Source of the DNA: an uncultured Ferrovum sp.
GTDB lineage: Bacteria > Pseudomonadota > Gammaproteobacteria > Burkholderiales > Ferrovaceae
Assembly: GCA_903863375.1 (NCBI GenBank)
Contig: CAIPBT010000008.1
Span: forward strand, 1 to 64,000
DNA length: 64,000 nucleotides
Reading direction: 5' to 3'
Of this stretch, positions 48,926 through 60,252 are shown in pieces. The notes beneath the pieces were generated by a model. That model made no database searches. It was not told the DNA's origin and saw only the letters and a program-made list of their open reading frames with translations. The first letter of the stretch is position 1. Every line of letters begins with the position of its first letter. The translations under genes and the position numbers were made by a program.

Positions 48926-49959
48926 CAGAACAGGCGTCCGTCCAGGGGCTCCGGGCCGGTCACCCCGAAATGACGATAGGCTGCCGGCGTTGCCACCCTG
49001 CCCCGGGCGGTGCGTTGCAGGTAGCCCTGCTGGATCAGATAGGGTTCGAGCACGTCCTCGATGGTTTCGCGCTCCTCTCCGATGGCCGCGGCCAGGTTGT
49101 CGATACCGACCGGGCCGCCGCCGAACTTGTCGATCATGGTCTGCAGCAGCTTGCGGTCCATCAGGTCGAGCCCTTCCGGGTCGACATCAAGCATCGCCAG
49201 ACCGGCATCGGCAACGGCCCGGGTCACCCGACCAGAGGAACGTACGTCGGCGTAATCGCGCACCCGGCGCAGCAGCCGGTTGGCAATCCGGGGCGTACCC
49301 CGCGAACGGCGGGCCACTTCCAGCGTGCCCTCGTCGTCCATGTCCATGCGCAGCAGCCCGGCTGAACGCCGTACGATGGTGGCGAGGTCTTCCGCAGAAT
49401 AAAATTCCAGCCGGGCCACAATGCCGAAGCGGTCGCGTAGGGGATTGGTGAGCATGCCCGCCCGGGTGGTGGCGCCCACCAGCGTGAAGGGCGGCAGATC
49501 AATTTTTACCGAACGTGCCGCTGGCCCCTCACCGATCATGATGTCGAGCTGGTAATCCTCCAGGGCGGGATAGAGGATTTCTTCCACCACCGGACTCAGG
49601 CGGTGGATCTCGTCAATGAACAGTACATCGTTCGGTTCGAGATTGGTGAGCAGTGCCGCGAGATCACCGGCACGTTCCAGCACCGGCCCGGAGGTCTGGC
49701 GCAGGTTCACGCCGCACTCCCGCGCGATGATGTGGGCGAGCGTTGTCTTGCCAAGGCCCGGCGGCCCGAACAGCAGCACATGATCCAGCGCCTCGCCGCG
49801 CCGGCGCGAGGCTTCGATAAAAATCTCCAGCTGCTCGCGCGCCTTGTGCTGGCCGATATATTCTGCCAGGCGTTGCGGGCGCAGGGCGCGCTCCAGCGCC
49901 TCCTCCTGGGCGGCAGGCTGGGCGGTGAGCAGACGTTCGGCTTCGATCATGGCGGGCAA
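48925..49959 (-). CDS. ruvB: Holliday junction branch migration helicase RuvB
   Basis: [77 protein letters not shown]. Confidence 0.98.
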   Translation of the reverse strand: MPAMIEAERLLTAQPAAQEEALERALRPQRLAEYIGQHKAREQLEIFIEASRRRGEALDHVLLFGPPGLGKTTLAHIIARECGVNLRQTSGPVLERAGDLAALLTNLEPNDVLFIDEIHRLSPVVEEILYPALEDYQLDIMIGEGPAARSVKIDLPPFTLVGATTRAGMLTNPLRDRFGIVARLEFYSAEDLATIVRRSAGLLRMDMDDEGTLEVARRSRGTPRIANRLLRRVRDYADVRSSGRVTRAVADAGLAMLDVDPEGLDLMDRKLLQTMIDKFGGGPVGIDNLAAAIGEERETIEDVLEPYLIQQGYLQRTARGRVATPAAYRHFGVTGPEPLDGRLF

Positions 49960-49977
49960 CAGCTTCAGACGGAGGAC

Positions 49978-50571
49978 TCAATCCACGCGCGACAGCAGGC
50001 GCAGGCTGAGCCGGATGGCATCCTCGACCGCCGTGCCGGCGGGCAGGGCCTTGAGGGCCACGGCAACTTCCTTATCATTGTAACCGAGCGCCGCCAGGGC
50101 GTTGGCGACATCGCCATGACCATTAGCGGCACTGGCCGCCACGGCTCCGGCCACCAGCCCCAGATCGGTATCGCTGAACTTGTCGCGCAACTCGAGCAGC
50201 AGTCGCTCGGCCGTCTTCTTGCCCACCCCGGGCACCTTGGTCAGGCGGCCGGCCTCCTGGCGGGCCACCACCCCGGCCAGCTCGGTCACCGTCAGTCCGG
50301 ACAGCAGGGCGAGCGCCAGTTTCGGCCCGACACCAGCCACCCGCAGCAGCAGGCGGAAGGCATTGCGCTCGGACAGCGTGGCAAAGCCGTACAGCAGATG
50401 GGCATCCTCGCGGATCACCTGATGGGTGTGCAGCACCACCGCAGCCTGCAGCGGTGGCAGGTCGCAGAAGGTGCTCATCGGCACCTCCAGTTCGTAGCCG
50501 ATCCCGGCGACATCGACCAGCACCATGGGGGGTTGCTTGGCGAGCACCTGGCCCTGGATTCTTCCGATCAT
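49978..50571 (-). CDS. ruvA: Holliday junction branch migration protein RuvA
   Basis: MIGRIQGQVLAKQPPMVLVDVAGIGYELEVPM...GVGKKTAERLLLELRDK. Confidence 0.97.
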   Translation of the reverse strand: MIGRIQGQVLAKQPPMVLVDVAGIGYELEVPMSTFCDLPPLQAAVVLHTHQVIREDAHLLYGFATLSERNAFRLLLRVAGVGPKLALALLSGLTVTELAGVVARQEAGRLTKVPGVGKKTAERLLLELRDKFSDTDLGLVAGAVAASAANGHGDVANALAALGYNDKEVAVALKALPAGTAVEDAIRLSLRLLSRVD

Positions 50572-50602
50572 GCTGAGCATCCTCGTGATGGACAGGGGCC
50601 GG

Positions 50603-51127
50603 TCAGCGCCCCTTGCGCAACCGCATCCCGGCGGGCAGGCGGCTGTTGGCCTGGGTGGCCCCGCTGTGGGCATGGCAGATGGCGCAGGCGAGCGCATCGG
50701 CCGGATCGGCTGCCGGCGGTTTCAGCAGGGACAGCAGCCGGCGCACCATTTCCTGCACCTGCACCTTGTCGGCATGACCATGACCGACCACCGCCTGCTT
50801 GATCTGCAGGGCCGTGTACTCGGTCACCGGCAGCTGGCGGTGCACTGCCGCGGCAATGGCAACCCCGCGGGCCTGTCCCAGCAGCAGGGTGGATTGCGGA
50901 TTGACGTTGACGAACACCTGCTCGATGGCGACCTCGGTAGGCAACTGCTCATCCAGGACCTGCCCCAGGCTGCGGAACAATACGCCCAGGCGGTCCGGCA
51001 GGCTGCCCTCACCGCTGCGGATGGCACCGCTTGCAATGTAGGTCAGGTGGTTGCCCTGGCGCTCGATCACCCCATAGCCGGTCACGCGCAGCCCCGGATC
51101 GATGCCCAGAATGCGCGTGGTGGTCAC
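50603..51127 (-). CDS. ruvC: Crossover junction endodeoxyribonuclease RuvC
   Basis: [42 protein letters not shown]; probable GTG start. Confidence 0.96.
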   Translation of the reverse strand: MTTTRILGIDPGLRVTGYGVIERQGNHLTYIASGAIRSGEGSLPDRLGVLFRSLGQVLDEQLPTEVAIEQVFVNVNPQSTLLLGQARGVAIAAAVHRQLPVTEYTALQIKQAVVGHGHADKVQVQEMVRRLLSLLKPPAADPADALACAICHAHSGATQANSRLPAGMRLRKGR

Positions 51128-51167
51128 GGTGTTCAGCCGACGATCACCGCCGTGGTGGTCACCACGT

Positions 51168-51893
51168 TCAGTCGGCAATTACCGCATTCGTGTAGACCTC
51201 CTGGACATCATCGAGCGCCTCCAGCGCATCGAGCAATTTCTGCATGCGCAGGGCATCCTCGCCCGTGAATTCGGTGTCGGTGGATGGCTTCATGGTCACC
51301 TCGCCGAATTCCGGCTTGAAGCCGACCTTCTCCAGCTGGGCGCGGATGGCCGAAAACTCGTAGGGCGGGGTGATCACCTCGATGCTGCCGTCGTCGCTCA
51401 CCACCACATCGTCGGCGCCGGCTTCCAGGGCCACTTCGAGCAGGGCGTCTTCGTTGGTGCCGGGTGAGAACACCATCTGTCCGCAGTGCTTGAACAGGAA
51501 GGCGACCGAGCCGTCCGTGCCCATGTTGCCACCATATTTCGAGAAGGCATGCCGGACATCCGCCACGGTGCGGGTGCGGTTGTCGGTCAGGCAGTCGACC
51601 ATCACGGCCGCCCCGCCGATACCGTAGCCCTCGTAGCGCACCTCTTCATAGTTCACACCCTCAAGGTCTCCGCTGCCGCGCTTGATGGCGCGCTCGATGG
51701 TGTCCTTCGGCATGTTGGAATCGTAGGCCTTGTCGACCGCCAGTCGCAGCCGCGGGTTGCTGGTGACATCGCCGCCGCCCATCCGCGCCGACACGGTGAT
51801 CTCCTTGATCAGACGGGTGAAAATCTTTCCCCGCTTGGCGTCGGTCGCCGCCTTCTTATGCTTGATGTTCGCCCATTTGCTGTGGCCGGCCAT
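51168..51893 (-). CDS. yebC: YebC/PmpR family protein
   Basis: [37 protein letters not shown]. Confidence 0.97.
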   Translation of the reverse strand: MAGHSKWANIKHKKAATDAKRGKIFTRLIKEITVSARMGGGDVTSNPRLRLAVDKAYDSNMPKDTIERAIKRGSGDLEGVNYEEVRYEGYGIGGAAVMVDCLTDNRTRTVADVRHAFSKYGGNMGTDGSVAFLFKHCGQMVFSPGTNEDALLEVALEAGADDVVVSDDGSIEVITPPYEFSAIRAQLEKVGFKPEFGEVTMKPSTDTEFTGEDALRMQKLLDALEALDDVQEVYTNAVIAD

Positions 51894-52006
51894 GAAACCC
51901 TCTGTTCTACCGTGGCAAGACCCGCAATGTTACCATCGGGCCAGCACGCGACCAAAAAGACGCAGCCAGCCAATGGCGAGGCGCGGATCCAGGCGGAGAG
52001 CAAAGG

Positions 52007-52612
52007 ATGGGTGGACGGCAAGGCGAACGGCGAGAGCAGATCCTGCAGACGCTGGCAGAGATGCTGGAAGCGCCGGAAGGCGAAAAGATCACCACAGCAG
52101 CGCTCGCCGCCCGCCTCGCGGTTTCGGAGGCAGCCCTCTACCGACACTTCGCCAGCAAGGCCCAGATGTTTGAGGGCCTGATCGGCTTTGTCGAAGAAAC
52201 CCTGTTCACGCGCATCAACGTGATCGTGCAGCAGGACCAAAGCGGCCTGCACCAGGCCGCCGCGATCGTGCAGCTGCTGTTGGGGTTCGCGCAGCGCAAC
52301 CGCGGTATGACGCGCGTGCTGGCCGGACACGCCCTGGTGCACGAGCATGAGCGCCTGCGTACCCGGGTGAACCAGATTCATGACCGCCTGGAAGCCACCC
52401 TGCGCCAGTGCGTGCGGCTCGCCATCACCGCGGGTGAACTGCCGACCGAACTCGACAGCAATGCGGCTGCCGCGCTTCTGCTGGCGTGGGTGGAGGGGCG
52501 CTGGCAGCAGTTTTCCCGCAGCCAGTTCCGGCGCGAACCCACCGCCAACTGGGACATGCAGTGGCAGGTGCTGCTGACCGGGCTGCGCCTCGCCACCACC
52601 GTAACGGCCTGA
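52007..52612 (+). CDS. slmA: Nucleoid occlusion factor SlmA (TetR family)
   Basis: REQILQTLAEMLEAPEGEKITTAALAARLAVSEAALYRHFASKAQMFEGLIGFVEETLFTRIN. Confidence 0.9.
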   Translation: MGGRQGERREQILQTLAEMLEAPEGEKITTAALAARLAVSEAALYRHFASKAQMFEGLIGFVEETLFTRINVIVQQDQSGLHQAAAIVQLLLGFAQRNRGMTRVLAGHALVHEHERLRTRVNQIHDRLEATLRQCVRLAITAGELPTELDSNAAAALLLAWVEGRWQQFSRSQFRREPTANWDMQWQVLLTGLRLATTVTA

Positions 52613-52838
52613 GCACTGCGCTCCTGATCAGCAGCAGGGACCAGATGCGCCGCCTGCCGACAGAAGGCTGGTTGTAGGCAACCAGCCCTGCAGCAAAACA
52701 ACCAACCCGGGCGCGAACGCCTGCAGCATTTGCTGCACCGCCCCATGCCTGCGGCACCGACGTGCGCGGCCAGGGCCGGGCATCGGCCTGCCGGGCATCC
52801 AGCGTCAGCAAAAAACCGGCAACAAAACAGCGCCCTGG

Positions 52839-52870
52839 AAAAAAAACGGGCAGTGCCGAAGCACCACCCG
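52839..52870 (-). terminator. Rho-independent terminator of the sigma-54 two-component operon
   Basis: Minus strand CGGGTGGTGC-TTCG-GCACTGCCCG followed by TTTTTTTT; 10-bp stem with a UUCG-type loop. Confidence 0.87.
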
Positions 52871-52960
52871 TTGGAAATGACAACACATTAGGAGGAGGGC
52901 TGAATCCATGCTGCGGACCCTCGTTGACTTACATAGCAAAAAGCAGGCCAATTTCCCAGG

Positions 52961-54451
52961 TCATTCGTATTCGCCACGATCGTCCGGATCAGCGGCCCCT
53001 TCCCCGCCGAGTCGATATTTGTTCATGCGATAGCGCAGGGTCATGCGGGTGACATCCAGGCGCCGGGCGGCTTCCGAGATGTTGCCATCCGTCACTGTCA
53101 GCGCGTGCTCGATCAGCAGGCGTTCAGCCTCGGCCAGACTGAGCTCCAGCCAATTACCGCCCGGCGCGGGCAGCTCGACGGGCAACAGGGGTACGGCCTG
53201 CGGCAGCGACAGGGCAGCCGGCGTGATGGCGCCCTGCTGCGAGAGCAGCACCGCCCGTTCGACCAGGTTGCGCAGTTCGCGGACATTGCCAGGCCAGGGG
53301 TAACGACGCATTGCGCCAAGTGAATCCGCCGAAAAACCCGGGTCATGCAGGCCATAGCGTCGGGCGGTGGCGTTGGCGTAATGCCGTGCGAGCAGCACGA
53401 TATCCTCGCCGCGTTCGCGCAGGGGGGGCAACACCACCGACAGCACATTGAGGCGATAATACAGGTCGGAGCGGAAGGTCCCCTCCCCGCTCATCCGCAA
53501 CAGGTCGCGATTGCTGGCGGACAGAAACCGCGCTGCCACTGGCCGTTCACGCACCGAACCGACCCGGCGCACCCGCCGCCGCTCGATCACCGCCAGCAGC
53601 TTGGCCTGCAGGTCGAGCGGCAGTTCGCCAATCTCGTCCAGAAACAGGGTGCCATCCTCGGCCGCCTCGATCAGGCCGGCCCGCGCCCCGGCCGCCCCGG
53701 TGTAGGCCCCCTTTTCGTGACCAAAGAGTTCCGCCTCGATCAGGTCGCGCGGCAGGGCGGCGCAATCGACGTGCACAAACGGTGCCTTGCGGTTGGCACT
53801 GGCCTGGTGCAGCAGGCGTGCCACCACATCCTTGCCACTGCCGGTTTCGCCCTGAATCAGCACCGATGGCGGAATCACGCCCGGTCCGGCGAGTTGGGCA
53901 ATCTGGCCGATGCGCGATTTCAGGTCCAGGATCGCGGGACTCTCGCCCACCAGCAGGGCCCCTTCCAGCGCCCGGCTGTCACGCTCGCGCGAAAAATCCA
54001 GTCGGTCACGCAGGCCGGCGCTGCGCAGCACCCCCTCGACGGCCAGCATCAGTTCATCGAGGTCGATCGGCTTTTTCAGGTAATCGGCCGCCCCCTGCTT
54101 CATGGCATGGACGGCATCCTCAACCTCGCCGAAGGCCGTGAGCACCAGCACCGGCACCGGAGCGCCTTCCGGATTGCGCGACAGCGCCCCCAGGGCAGTC
54201 AGTCCATCCCCATCCGGCAGGCGCAGGTCGAGCAGGATCAGGTCGGGCTGCAGCCGGGCCGCCATGGCGAGGCCATCCTGCAGCAGACCGGCATGGCTGA
54301 CCGCGAAGCCGGCACGTTCGAGCCGCCGGCTGACCGCCCGGGCAAACAGCGCCTCATCTTCGATCAGCAGCACCTGGCGGGAAGGCAACAGGGTGGCCTG
54401 ACCGGCCTCCGATGCCATCTGCCCGGTAGGTTCTCTCGCAATCATGGGCAA
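52961..54451 (-). CDS. Sigma-54-dependent response regulator (NtrC family)
   Basis: Receiver [42 protein letters not shown] (GAFTGA variant); Fis-type HTH. Confidence 0.94.
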   Translation of the reverse strand: MPMIAREPTGQMASEAGQATLLPSRQVLLIEDEALFARAVSRRLERAGFAVSHAGLLQDGLAMAARLQPDLILLDLRLPDGDGLTALGALSRNPEGAPVPVLVLTAFGEVEDAVHAMKQGAADYLKKPIDLDELMLAVEGVLRSAGLRDRLDFSRERDSRALEGALLVGESPAILDLKSRIGQIAQLAGPGVIPPSVLIQGETGSGKDVVARLLHQASANRKAPFVHVDCAALPRDLIEAELFGHEKGAYTGAAGARAGLIEAAEDGTLFLDEIGELPLDLQAKLLAVIERRRVRRVGSVRERPVAARFLSASNRDLLRMSGEGTFRSDLYYRLNVLSVVLPPLRERGEDIVLLARHYANATARRYGLHDPGFSADSLGAMRRYPWPGNVRELRNLVERAVLLSQQGAITPAALSLPQAVPLLPVELPAPGGNWLELSLAEAERLLIEHALTVTDGNISEAARRLDVTRMTLRYRMNKYRLGGEGAADPDDRGEYE

Positions 54452-55902
54452 GGTATCCAGAACAGCGCTTCAGTGCCGCCCTCGGGTCGCACCTGGTAAC
54501 GCAGGCCCCCATCGTGCACTTCGCTCACTTTCAGTGCAAACGGGATGCCCAGCCCGGTGCCAGTCCGCTTGGTGGTGCGGCCCGGCACCACCGGATCTCT
54601 CGGCATGCCGGTGACGCTGATGGTCCAGTGCAGGCCGGGGCCGTGGTCACGGATCAGGAACTCCAACCGGCCCTCCTGACGCCGCAGCGCCACCTCGACG
54701 GTTTCCCCGGCCGGGGTGGCTTCCAAAGCGTTGATCAACAGGCCATGCAAGGCCTGCTCCAGCAGGTCGGCATCGAACAACGCGACGGATACGGCAGGGG
54801 GGGCCAGGCGCACCAGGTCCACACCCCGTTGGGTGAACTGTGGCTGCACCAGATCGAGCAGCGTGGCCAGCAGCTCCAGCGGGTTTCCCAAGCGTCGCTC
54901 CGCCGCGAGGGGGTGCAGGTAGGACAGCAGCGACGCCGTCCAGCGCTCCAGCCGGTCCGTGGTCTTGATGATGCCGACCAGGCCGTCCCGCACCTCGCGG
55001 TGCAGGGTCTCATCGTCAATCACTTGAGCGGTGGCGCGGATGCTGGCCAGCGGGTTGCGGATGTTGTGCGCCACCATCGGCACCAGCGCCCCGAGGGTTG
55101 CCTGACGCTCGGCGCGCAGCAGCGCAGCACGGCTTTGCTGCAGGTCATAGGCCATGGCGTTGATGGTGTCGGCCAACTCGACCAGTTCACGCGCTCCCTC
55201 GCGTGGCACACGATGCGCCAAGTCCCCGGCCGCCAGGATGCGGGTGGCCTCTTGCAGGCGCGAAAAGGGTTTGACCACGGCCTGCACGAGAAAGCGCCGG
55301 GTCAACACCAGCAAGGCACAGGCTGCCAGAAGCGGGATCAGCAGCAGCAGCGGGGTGGCCGCAGCCAGCCGGGCCAGCCGGGCCTGCAGGCGATCCTGTT
55401 GCAGCAGGAACAGGCGGTCAACCTGCTGAAATGCGGCTTCATAAGCCTGCAGGCCGCCGGCCTCCAGATCGGTGTCGAAAATCCGCTGCAGCACCCGTCC
55501 CTCGGGTGGAATCGGACCGAACGCAATCGCATCGGTGCGGGTATGGATCTCGTGATAGGTGCGCTTCAGTTCGCGCACGGCTGCCTGTTCTTCCGCACCG
55601 GCCGCATGCTCGGCCAGGCGGCGCAGACCATCGTCAATCCGGCCGCTGTACAGGCTGTACTGCGATTGGGCATTCGGATCATCCAGGAACGTGGTGTCGA
55701 ACAGTTCCTTCATCTGCCGGTACAAGTTGCCGCGCATGGCCTCGACTTCCTGCACCATGCCGGTCACGCGCAGCGATTCACGCGAGGCCTCCTGCCACAA
55801 CCCGACCGCACCGGCCCCCAACACCGCCGTCAGGGCAACCAGCGCGAGATACAGCGCGGAATACCGCAGGGTCAGGTCGCGCAGGGAACGTGGCGAGGAC
55901 AT
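54442..55902 (-). CDS. Sensor histidine kinase (HAMP, HisKA, HATPase)
   Basis: Two TM helices; HAMP-like region; H-box VAHNIRNPLASIRATAQVID; ATPase motifs LINALEA, GTGLGIPFA. Confidence 0.9.
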   Translation of the reverse strand: MSSPRSLRDLTLRYSALYLALVALTAVLGAGAVGLWQEASRESLRVTGMVQEVEAMRGNLYRQMKELFDTTFLDDPNAQSQYSLYSGRIDDGLRRLAEHAAGAEEQAAVRELKRTYHEIHTRTDAIAFGPIPPEGRVLQRIFDTDLEAGGLQAYEAAFQQVDRLFLLQQDRLQARLARLAAATPLLLLIPLLAACALLVLTRRFLVQAVVKPFSRLQEATRILAAGDLAHRVPREGARELVELADTINAMAYDLQQSRAALLRAERQATLGALVPMVAHNIRNPLASIRATAQVIDDETLHREVRDGLVGIIKTTDRLERWTASLLSYLHPLAAERRLGNPLELLATLLDLVQPQFTQRGVDLVRLAPPAVSVALFDADLLEQALHGLLINALEATPAGETVEVALRRQEGRLEFLIRDHGPGLHWTISVTGMPRDPVVPGRTTKRTGTGLGIPFALKVSEVHDGGLRYQVRPEGGTEALFWIPCP

Positions 55903-55989
55903 GGCGGAAGTCTAGCAGAGCGCACGAGGCATGCTAAAATCGAGGTCTAGATACGTCCTGATCACGCTTTTCGAAGGCATTGCATCAAC

Positions 55990-56412
55990 ATGGTCGACCA
56001 GACGCTGAAGCAATTTGCACAGTATGTCCCCAAAAAAGGGGAGGAATACATGAACGAGCGTCAGCAGGCCCACTTCCGCAAGCTGCTTGACGGCTGGAAA
56101 GGCGAACTGAGTCACGAAATTGACCGTACCGTCCACACCATGCAGGACGAGGCGACGATCTTTGCAGACCCCAACGACCGGGCCAGCCAGGAATCGGACA
56201 TGGCCCTCGAACTGCGCAATCGTGACCGCGAGCGCAAGCTGATCAAGAAGATTGACGAGACCATCGCCAAGATCGAGTCGGGCGATTATGGCTACTGCGA
56301 AGCCTGTGGTGTCGAAATCGGCCTGCAGCGCCTGCAGGCCCGCCCCACCGCCAGCAAGTGCATCGACTGCAAGACCCTGGAAGAGCTGCGCGAGCGCCAG
56401 GTCGCCAAGTAA
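55990..56412 (+). CDS. dksA: RNA polymerase-binding protein DksA
   Basis: YMNERQQAHFRKLLDGWKGEL...FADPNDRASQESDMALELRNRDRERKLIKKIDETIAKIESGDYGYCEACGVEIG...CIDCK. Confidence 0.96.
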   Translation: MVDQTLKQFAQYVPKKGEEYMNERQQAHFRKLLDGWKGELSHEIDRTVHTMQDEATIFADPNDRASQESDMALELRNRDRERKLIKKIDETIAKIESGDYGYCEACGVEIGLQRLQARPTASKCIDCKTLEELRERQVAK

Positions 56413-56779
56413 TGTCGCCCGGCAGGGGCTGATACTCCTGCCTTCACCTAGCCAGCACGTCTGTGACCTGCAAGCGCACATAGCGAATGTTGAGGGTGTG
56501 AATCTCGTCGGCGCGCAGCACAAAGCGCGCAAAGGGTGTGGCGTCGGGTAGGTTACCTTTCGGTTGCTGGAATCACGTGCGCAACAGGAAACACGGCAGC
56601 AGGAAAGCGGAGATCACTGCCGCCGGAGACGCCAGATTCATGCGTCAGGATCGGACCTGGATCACGCCCAGCTGAGAATGCTGCGGCCGCCCGTCCAGCT
56701 GCACGATCAGCGGGTGCGCCGATGCCCGCCGGCAGTGTGACCGCTGCCGAGAGGCTTACTCGGCAGCAGCCCGCGAGGC

Positions 56780-58897
56780 TCACTCGGCAGCTGGCGTTGC
56801 CGGTGCTGCCGGCGCTTCGAGCAGCGCCTTCATGCTGAGGCGCAGACGGCCTTTTTCGTCGGCCTCCAGCACTTTCACGCGCACCTGCTGGCCTTCCTTC
56901 AGATAATCACCCACCTGATTGACCCGCTCGTTGGCAATCTGCGAAATGTGCAGCAGGCCATCGCGACCGGGCAGCACGCTGACGATCGCCCCGAAGTCGA
57001 GCAGCTTCAGCACGGTGCCGTCATACACCTTGCCCACTTCGACATCGGCGGTGATTTCGAGGATGCGCTTGCGGGCGGCCTCACCGGCTTCCATGCTCAG
57101 GCAGGCGATGTTGACCGTACCGTCGTCGGTGATGTCGATAGTGGTACCGGTTTCTTCGGTCAGGGCACGGATCACCGAGCCCCCCTTGCCGATCACGTCG
57201 CGGATCTTTTCCGGATTGATCTTGATGGTGATGATGCGTGGCGCAAAACTCGACAGTTCGGTGTTGGCGCCAGACTGGGCGGCATCCATGATCTTCAGGA
57301 TGTGCAGACGCCCCTCCTGGGCCTGCGCCAGGGCAATGCGCATGATCTCTTCCGTGATGCCCTGAATCTTGATGTCCATCTGCAAGGCGGTAATGCCGGC
57401 GGTCGTGCCTGCCACCTTGAAGTCCATGTCACCAAGATGGTCTTCATCCCCCAGGATGTCTGTCAGCACGGCAAACCGGTTGCCTTCCTTGATCAGGCCC
57501 ATGGCCACCCCGGCCGTGTGCTTGCCAACCGGCACCCCGGCGTCCATCAGGGCGAGCGAACCCCCGCAGACACTGGCCATAGAGCTGGAACCATTCGATT
57601 CCGTGATTTCCGACACCACGCGGATGGTGTAGCCGAAGGCTTCCGGCGTGGGCAGCATGGCCACCAGGGCGCGCTTGGCCAGGCGGCCGTGACCGATCTC
57701 ACGGCGCTTCGGGCTGCCAACGCGGCCGGTTTCTCCCGTCGAGAACGGCGGGAAGTTGTAATGGAGCATGAAACGCTCCTTGTACTCGCCCTGCACGGCG
57801 TCGATGATCTGCTCATCCCGGCCGGTGCCCAGCGTTGCCACCACCAGCGCCTGCGTCTCGCCCCGGGTGAACAGCGCCGAGCCGTGCGTGCGCGGCAGCA
57901 CGCCAGTACGGATGGTGATGGGACGGACCGTGCGCGTGTCCCGGCCGTCAATGCGCGGCTCGCCGTCCAGGATCTGGCTGCGCACGATGCGGGCTTCCAG
58001 GTCGCTGATCATGCCCTTCACGCGATTGACGAAATCAGGATGGGCATCTGCCGGGATCACTTCCGACTTCACGTGGGCTACGATTTCGTGGATGCGGCTG
58101 GAGCGCGCCTGCTTCTGACGAATCTTGTAGGCTTCCTTCAAGGGCAACTCTGCCAGTTCCAGGATACGCGCCACCAGGGCAGCGTCTGGCGCCGGTGCAG
58201 ACCAATCCCATTCATCCTTGCCGGCTTCGTCGGCAAGTTCCTGGATCAGGGCAATCACCGGCTGCATGGCCTGATGACCATGCACCACGGCGCCCAGCAT
58301 GATCTGTTCGGACAACTCCTGGGCTTCCGACTCCACCATCAGCACCGCGGCCGAAGTGCCGGCCACCACCAGGTTCATCTGGGAGGTCTTGAGCTCGGTG
58401 GTGGTGGGGTTGAGCAGGAACTGGCCGTTGGCGTAGCCAACGCGCGCGGCGCCGATGGGGCCGTTGAACGGCACACCAGCCAGGGCTACAGCGGCCGAAG
58501 CACCGATCATCGCCGGGATATCGGGATCGATTTCCGGGTTCACCGACAACACCGTGGCGATCACCTGGACTTCGTTGTAAAAACCTTCCGGAAACAGCGG
58601 GCGCAGCGGCCGGTCAATCAGGCGCGATGTCAGCGTTTCCTTTTCGGTGGGGCGTCCCTCACGCTTGAAGAAGCCGCCAGGAATGCGGCCGCCGGCATAA
58701 AACCGTTCCTGGTAATCGACGGTCAGCGGAAAGAAATCCTGACCCGGCTTGCTGTCCTTGCGGGCCACACAGGTGACGAGCACCACGGTGTCGTCGAGCG
58801 ACACCATGACGGCGCCATCTGCCTGGCGGGCAATTTCGCCAGCTTCCAGGGTGAGCGTATGACGACCGAACGGGATCGATTTGCGGATCGCTTGCAT
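56780..58897 (-). CDS. pnp: Polyribonucleotide nucleotidyltransferase
   Basis: PNPase RNase PH domains plus KH and S1; [38 protein letters not shown]. Confidence 0.97.
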   Translation of the reverse strand: MQAIRKSIPFGRHTLTLEAGEIARQADGAVMVSLDDTVVLVTCVARKDSKPGQDFFPLTVDYQERFYAGGRIPGGFFKREGRPTEKETLTSRLIDRPLRPLFPEGFYNEVQVIATVLSVNPEIDPDIPAMIGASAAVALAGVPFNGPIGAARVGYANGQFLLNPTTTELKTSQMNLVVAGTSAAVLMVESEAQELSEQIMLGAVVHGHQAMQPVIALIQELADEAGKDEWDWSAPAPDAALVARILELAELPLKEAYKIRQKQARSSRIHEIVAHVKSEVIPADAHPDFVNRVKGMISDLEARIVRSQILDGEPRIDGRDTRTVRPITIRTGVLPRTHGSALFTRGETQALVVATLGTGRDEQIIDAVQGEYKERFMLHYNFPPFSTGETGRVGSPKRREIGHGRLAKRALVAMLPTPEAFGYTIRVVSEITESNGSSSMASVCGGSLALMDAGVPVGKHTAGVAMGLIKEGNRFAVLTDILGDEDHLGDMDFKVAGTTAGITALQMDIKIQGITEEIMRIALAQAQEGRLHILKIMDAAQSGANTELSSFAPRIITIKINPEKIRDVIGKGGSVIRALTEETGTTIDITDDGTVNIACLSMEAGEAARKRILEITADVEVGKVYDGTVLKLLDFGAIVSVLPGRDGLLHISQIANERVNQVGDYLKEGQQVRVKVLEADEKGRLRLSMKALLEAPAAPATPAAE

Positions 58898-58981
58898 GTA
58901 AGTACCTCGGGATGCCGTCGCGCGCGCGGGGCATGGGTAGAACCCGGGGGACGAAGCCAGCGCGCAGCAGACGTGAAAATG

Positions 58982-59004
58982 AAAAAGGGCGGCTGATGCC
59001 GCCC
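58982..59004 (-). terminator. Hairpin terminator/attenuator between rpsO and pnp
   Basis: Minus strand GGGCGGC-atca-GCCGCCC-TTTTT. Confidence 0.85.
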
Positions 59005-59018
59005 CCACTCAGGCGCGC

Positions 59019-59288
59019 TTACTTGCGCAGGCCCAGACGCTCGATCAGCGTACGATAGCCCGGCATGTTCTTGCGCTTCAGGTAGTCCAGCAGGCTGCGG
59101 CGCTGGCTGACCAGGCGAAGCAGGCCGCGACGGCTGTGGTGATCCTTGACGTGGATCTTGAAATGTTCGGTCAGCTCGTTAATGCGGGCGGTCAGCAGGG
59201 CAACCTGCACTTCCGGCGAACCGGTGTCAGCAGGGGTGCGGCTGTAGTCAGCGACAATCTTGGCCTTTTCCGTGGCGGTAGCAACCAT
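59019..59288 (-). CDS. rpsO: 30S ribosomal protein S15
   Basis: [58 protein letters not shown]. Confidence 0.98.
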   Translation of the reverse strand: MVATATEKAKIVADYSRTPADTGSPEVQVALLTARINELTEHFKIHVKDHHSRRGLLRLVSQRRSLLDYLKRKNMPGYRTLIERLGLRK

Positions 59289-59388
59289 ATTCAACTGCTC
59301 TCCAATGCGTTCTTTCTTGGGTAATCCAGGATATTAACCCAGAATCCGACGGCGTTCAAGCCTACGGGCGGGCGACTGGCTGCCGATG

Positions 59389-60075
59389 TCAGGCCGACGC
59401 GACCACGCTGCGGACCTGCTGACGAAGCTCAGGATCGTATTCCAGATAGCGCCAGAGCAACCAGGAAGCGGCGGATGCAAAGGGGGTCCACGGGGCAGCC
59501 AGACGGCGCAGTTCAGCGGCTCCCATGGGGCCGCCCTGCCCGAACAGGCTGCCGGCACCAGCGCGCACGCCAAGGTCGGCAACCGGCAGCACGTCCGGCC
59601 GCTGCAAGTGAAACATCAGATACATTTCAGCAGTCCACGCTCCGATGCCGCGAATGGCGGTGAGTTCCGCCACAACCTCGGCATTGTCCCGTTGGGCCAG
59701 CGCCGCCGCCGAGAAATCCGGGGCCGAAAAATGGCGAGCCAGCGCCTGCACATATTCAGCCTTGCGCTCGGACAGGCCACAAGCGCGCAGATCCGGTGCA
59801 GCCAGTTGCAGCACGGCGGGCGGCGACAGCAAGCCGGCACCGTCAGGATCCACCGCCGTCAGCAGGCGCTGCCAGACGCTGCTCGCAGCCTTCACCGAGA
59901 TCTGCTGACCCACGATGGCGCGCGCCAGCGATGTGAACGCATCGCCGGGGGCGCGCCACGCCGCGGCGGTGGCCAGCCGGTCAATCTCGACAAACACCGG
60001 CGCTACCTCGCCGAGATGCTGCAAGGCCTGTGGCCACCACACCGGGCGGGGCAGTGCCACGCTCACCTGTCCCAC
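59389..60075 (-). CDS. DNA-3-methyladenine glycosylase II-like (HhH-GPD)
   Basis: FTSLARAIVGQQISVKAASSVWQRL...LTAIRGIGAWTAEMYLMFHLQRPDVLPVADLGVRAG. Confidence 0.9.
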   Translation of the reverse strand: MGQVSVALPRPVWWPQALQHLGEVAPVFVEIDRLATAAAWRAPGDAFTSLARAIVGQQISVKAASSVWQRLLTAVDPDGAGLLSPPAVLQLAAPDLRACGLSERKAEYVQALARHFSAPDFSAAALAQRDNAEVVAELTAIRGIGAWTAEMYLMFHLQRPDVLPVADLGVRAGAGSLFGQGGPMGAAELRRLAAPWTPFASAASWLLWRYLEYDPELRQQVRSVVASA

Positions 60076-60252
60076 CTCAATGGCGCGCGGCTGCCAGCGG
60101 TTGAACCATAGCGAACAGCGCCGCCGCCGGCTGCGCCGGACTCAGCCGGCCGGCCTTTGACCGGAGTGCGGTTGACCGCACTGGGGCCAACCGGCGCCGG
60201 CAGGAAAGCGGCTGGCACAAGCGCATCACTTCCAGGCCTGCCCTGCCACTGG

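Noticed and set aside
56751-56790. Imperfect 16-bp duplication gaggcttactcggcag / gaggctcactcggcag at the pnp 3' end
   Set aside because: Small local duplication over the stop codon; no functional consequence evident.
56948-58996. 682-aa plus-strand ORF
   Set aside because: Antisense to pnp; composition (His/Gln/Gly/Asp-rich) and lack of motifs indicate a spurious ORF.
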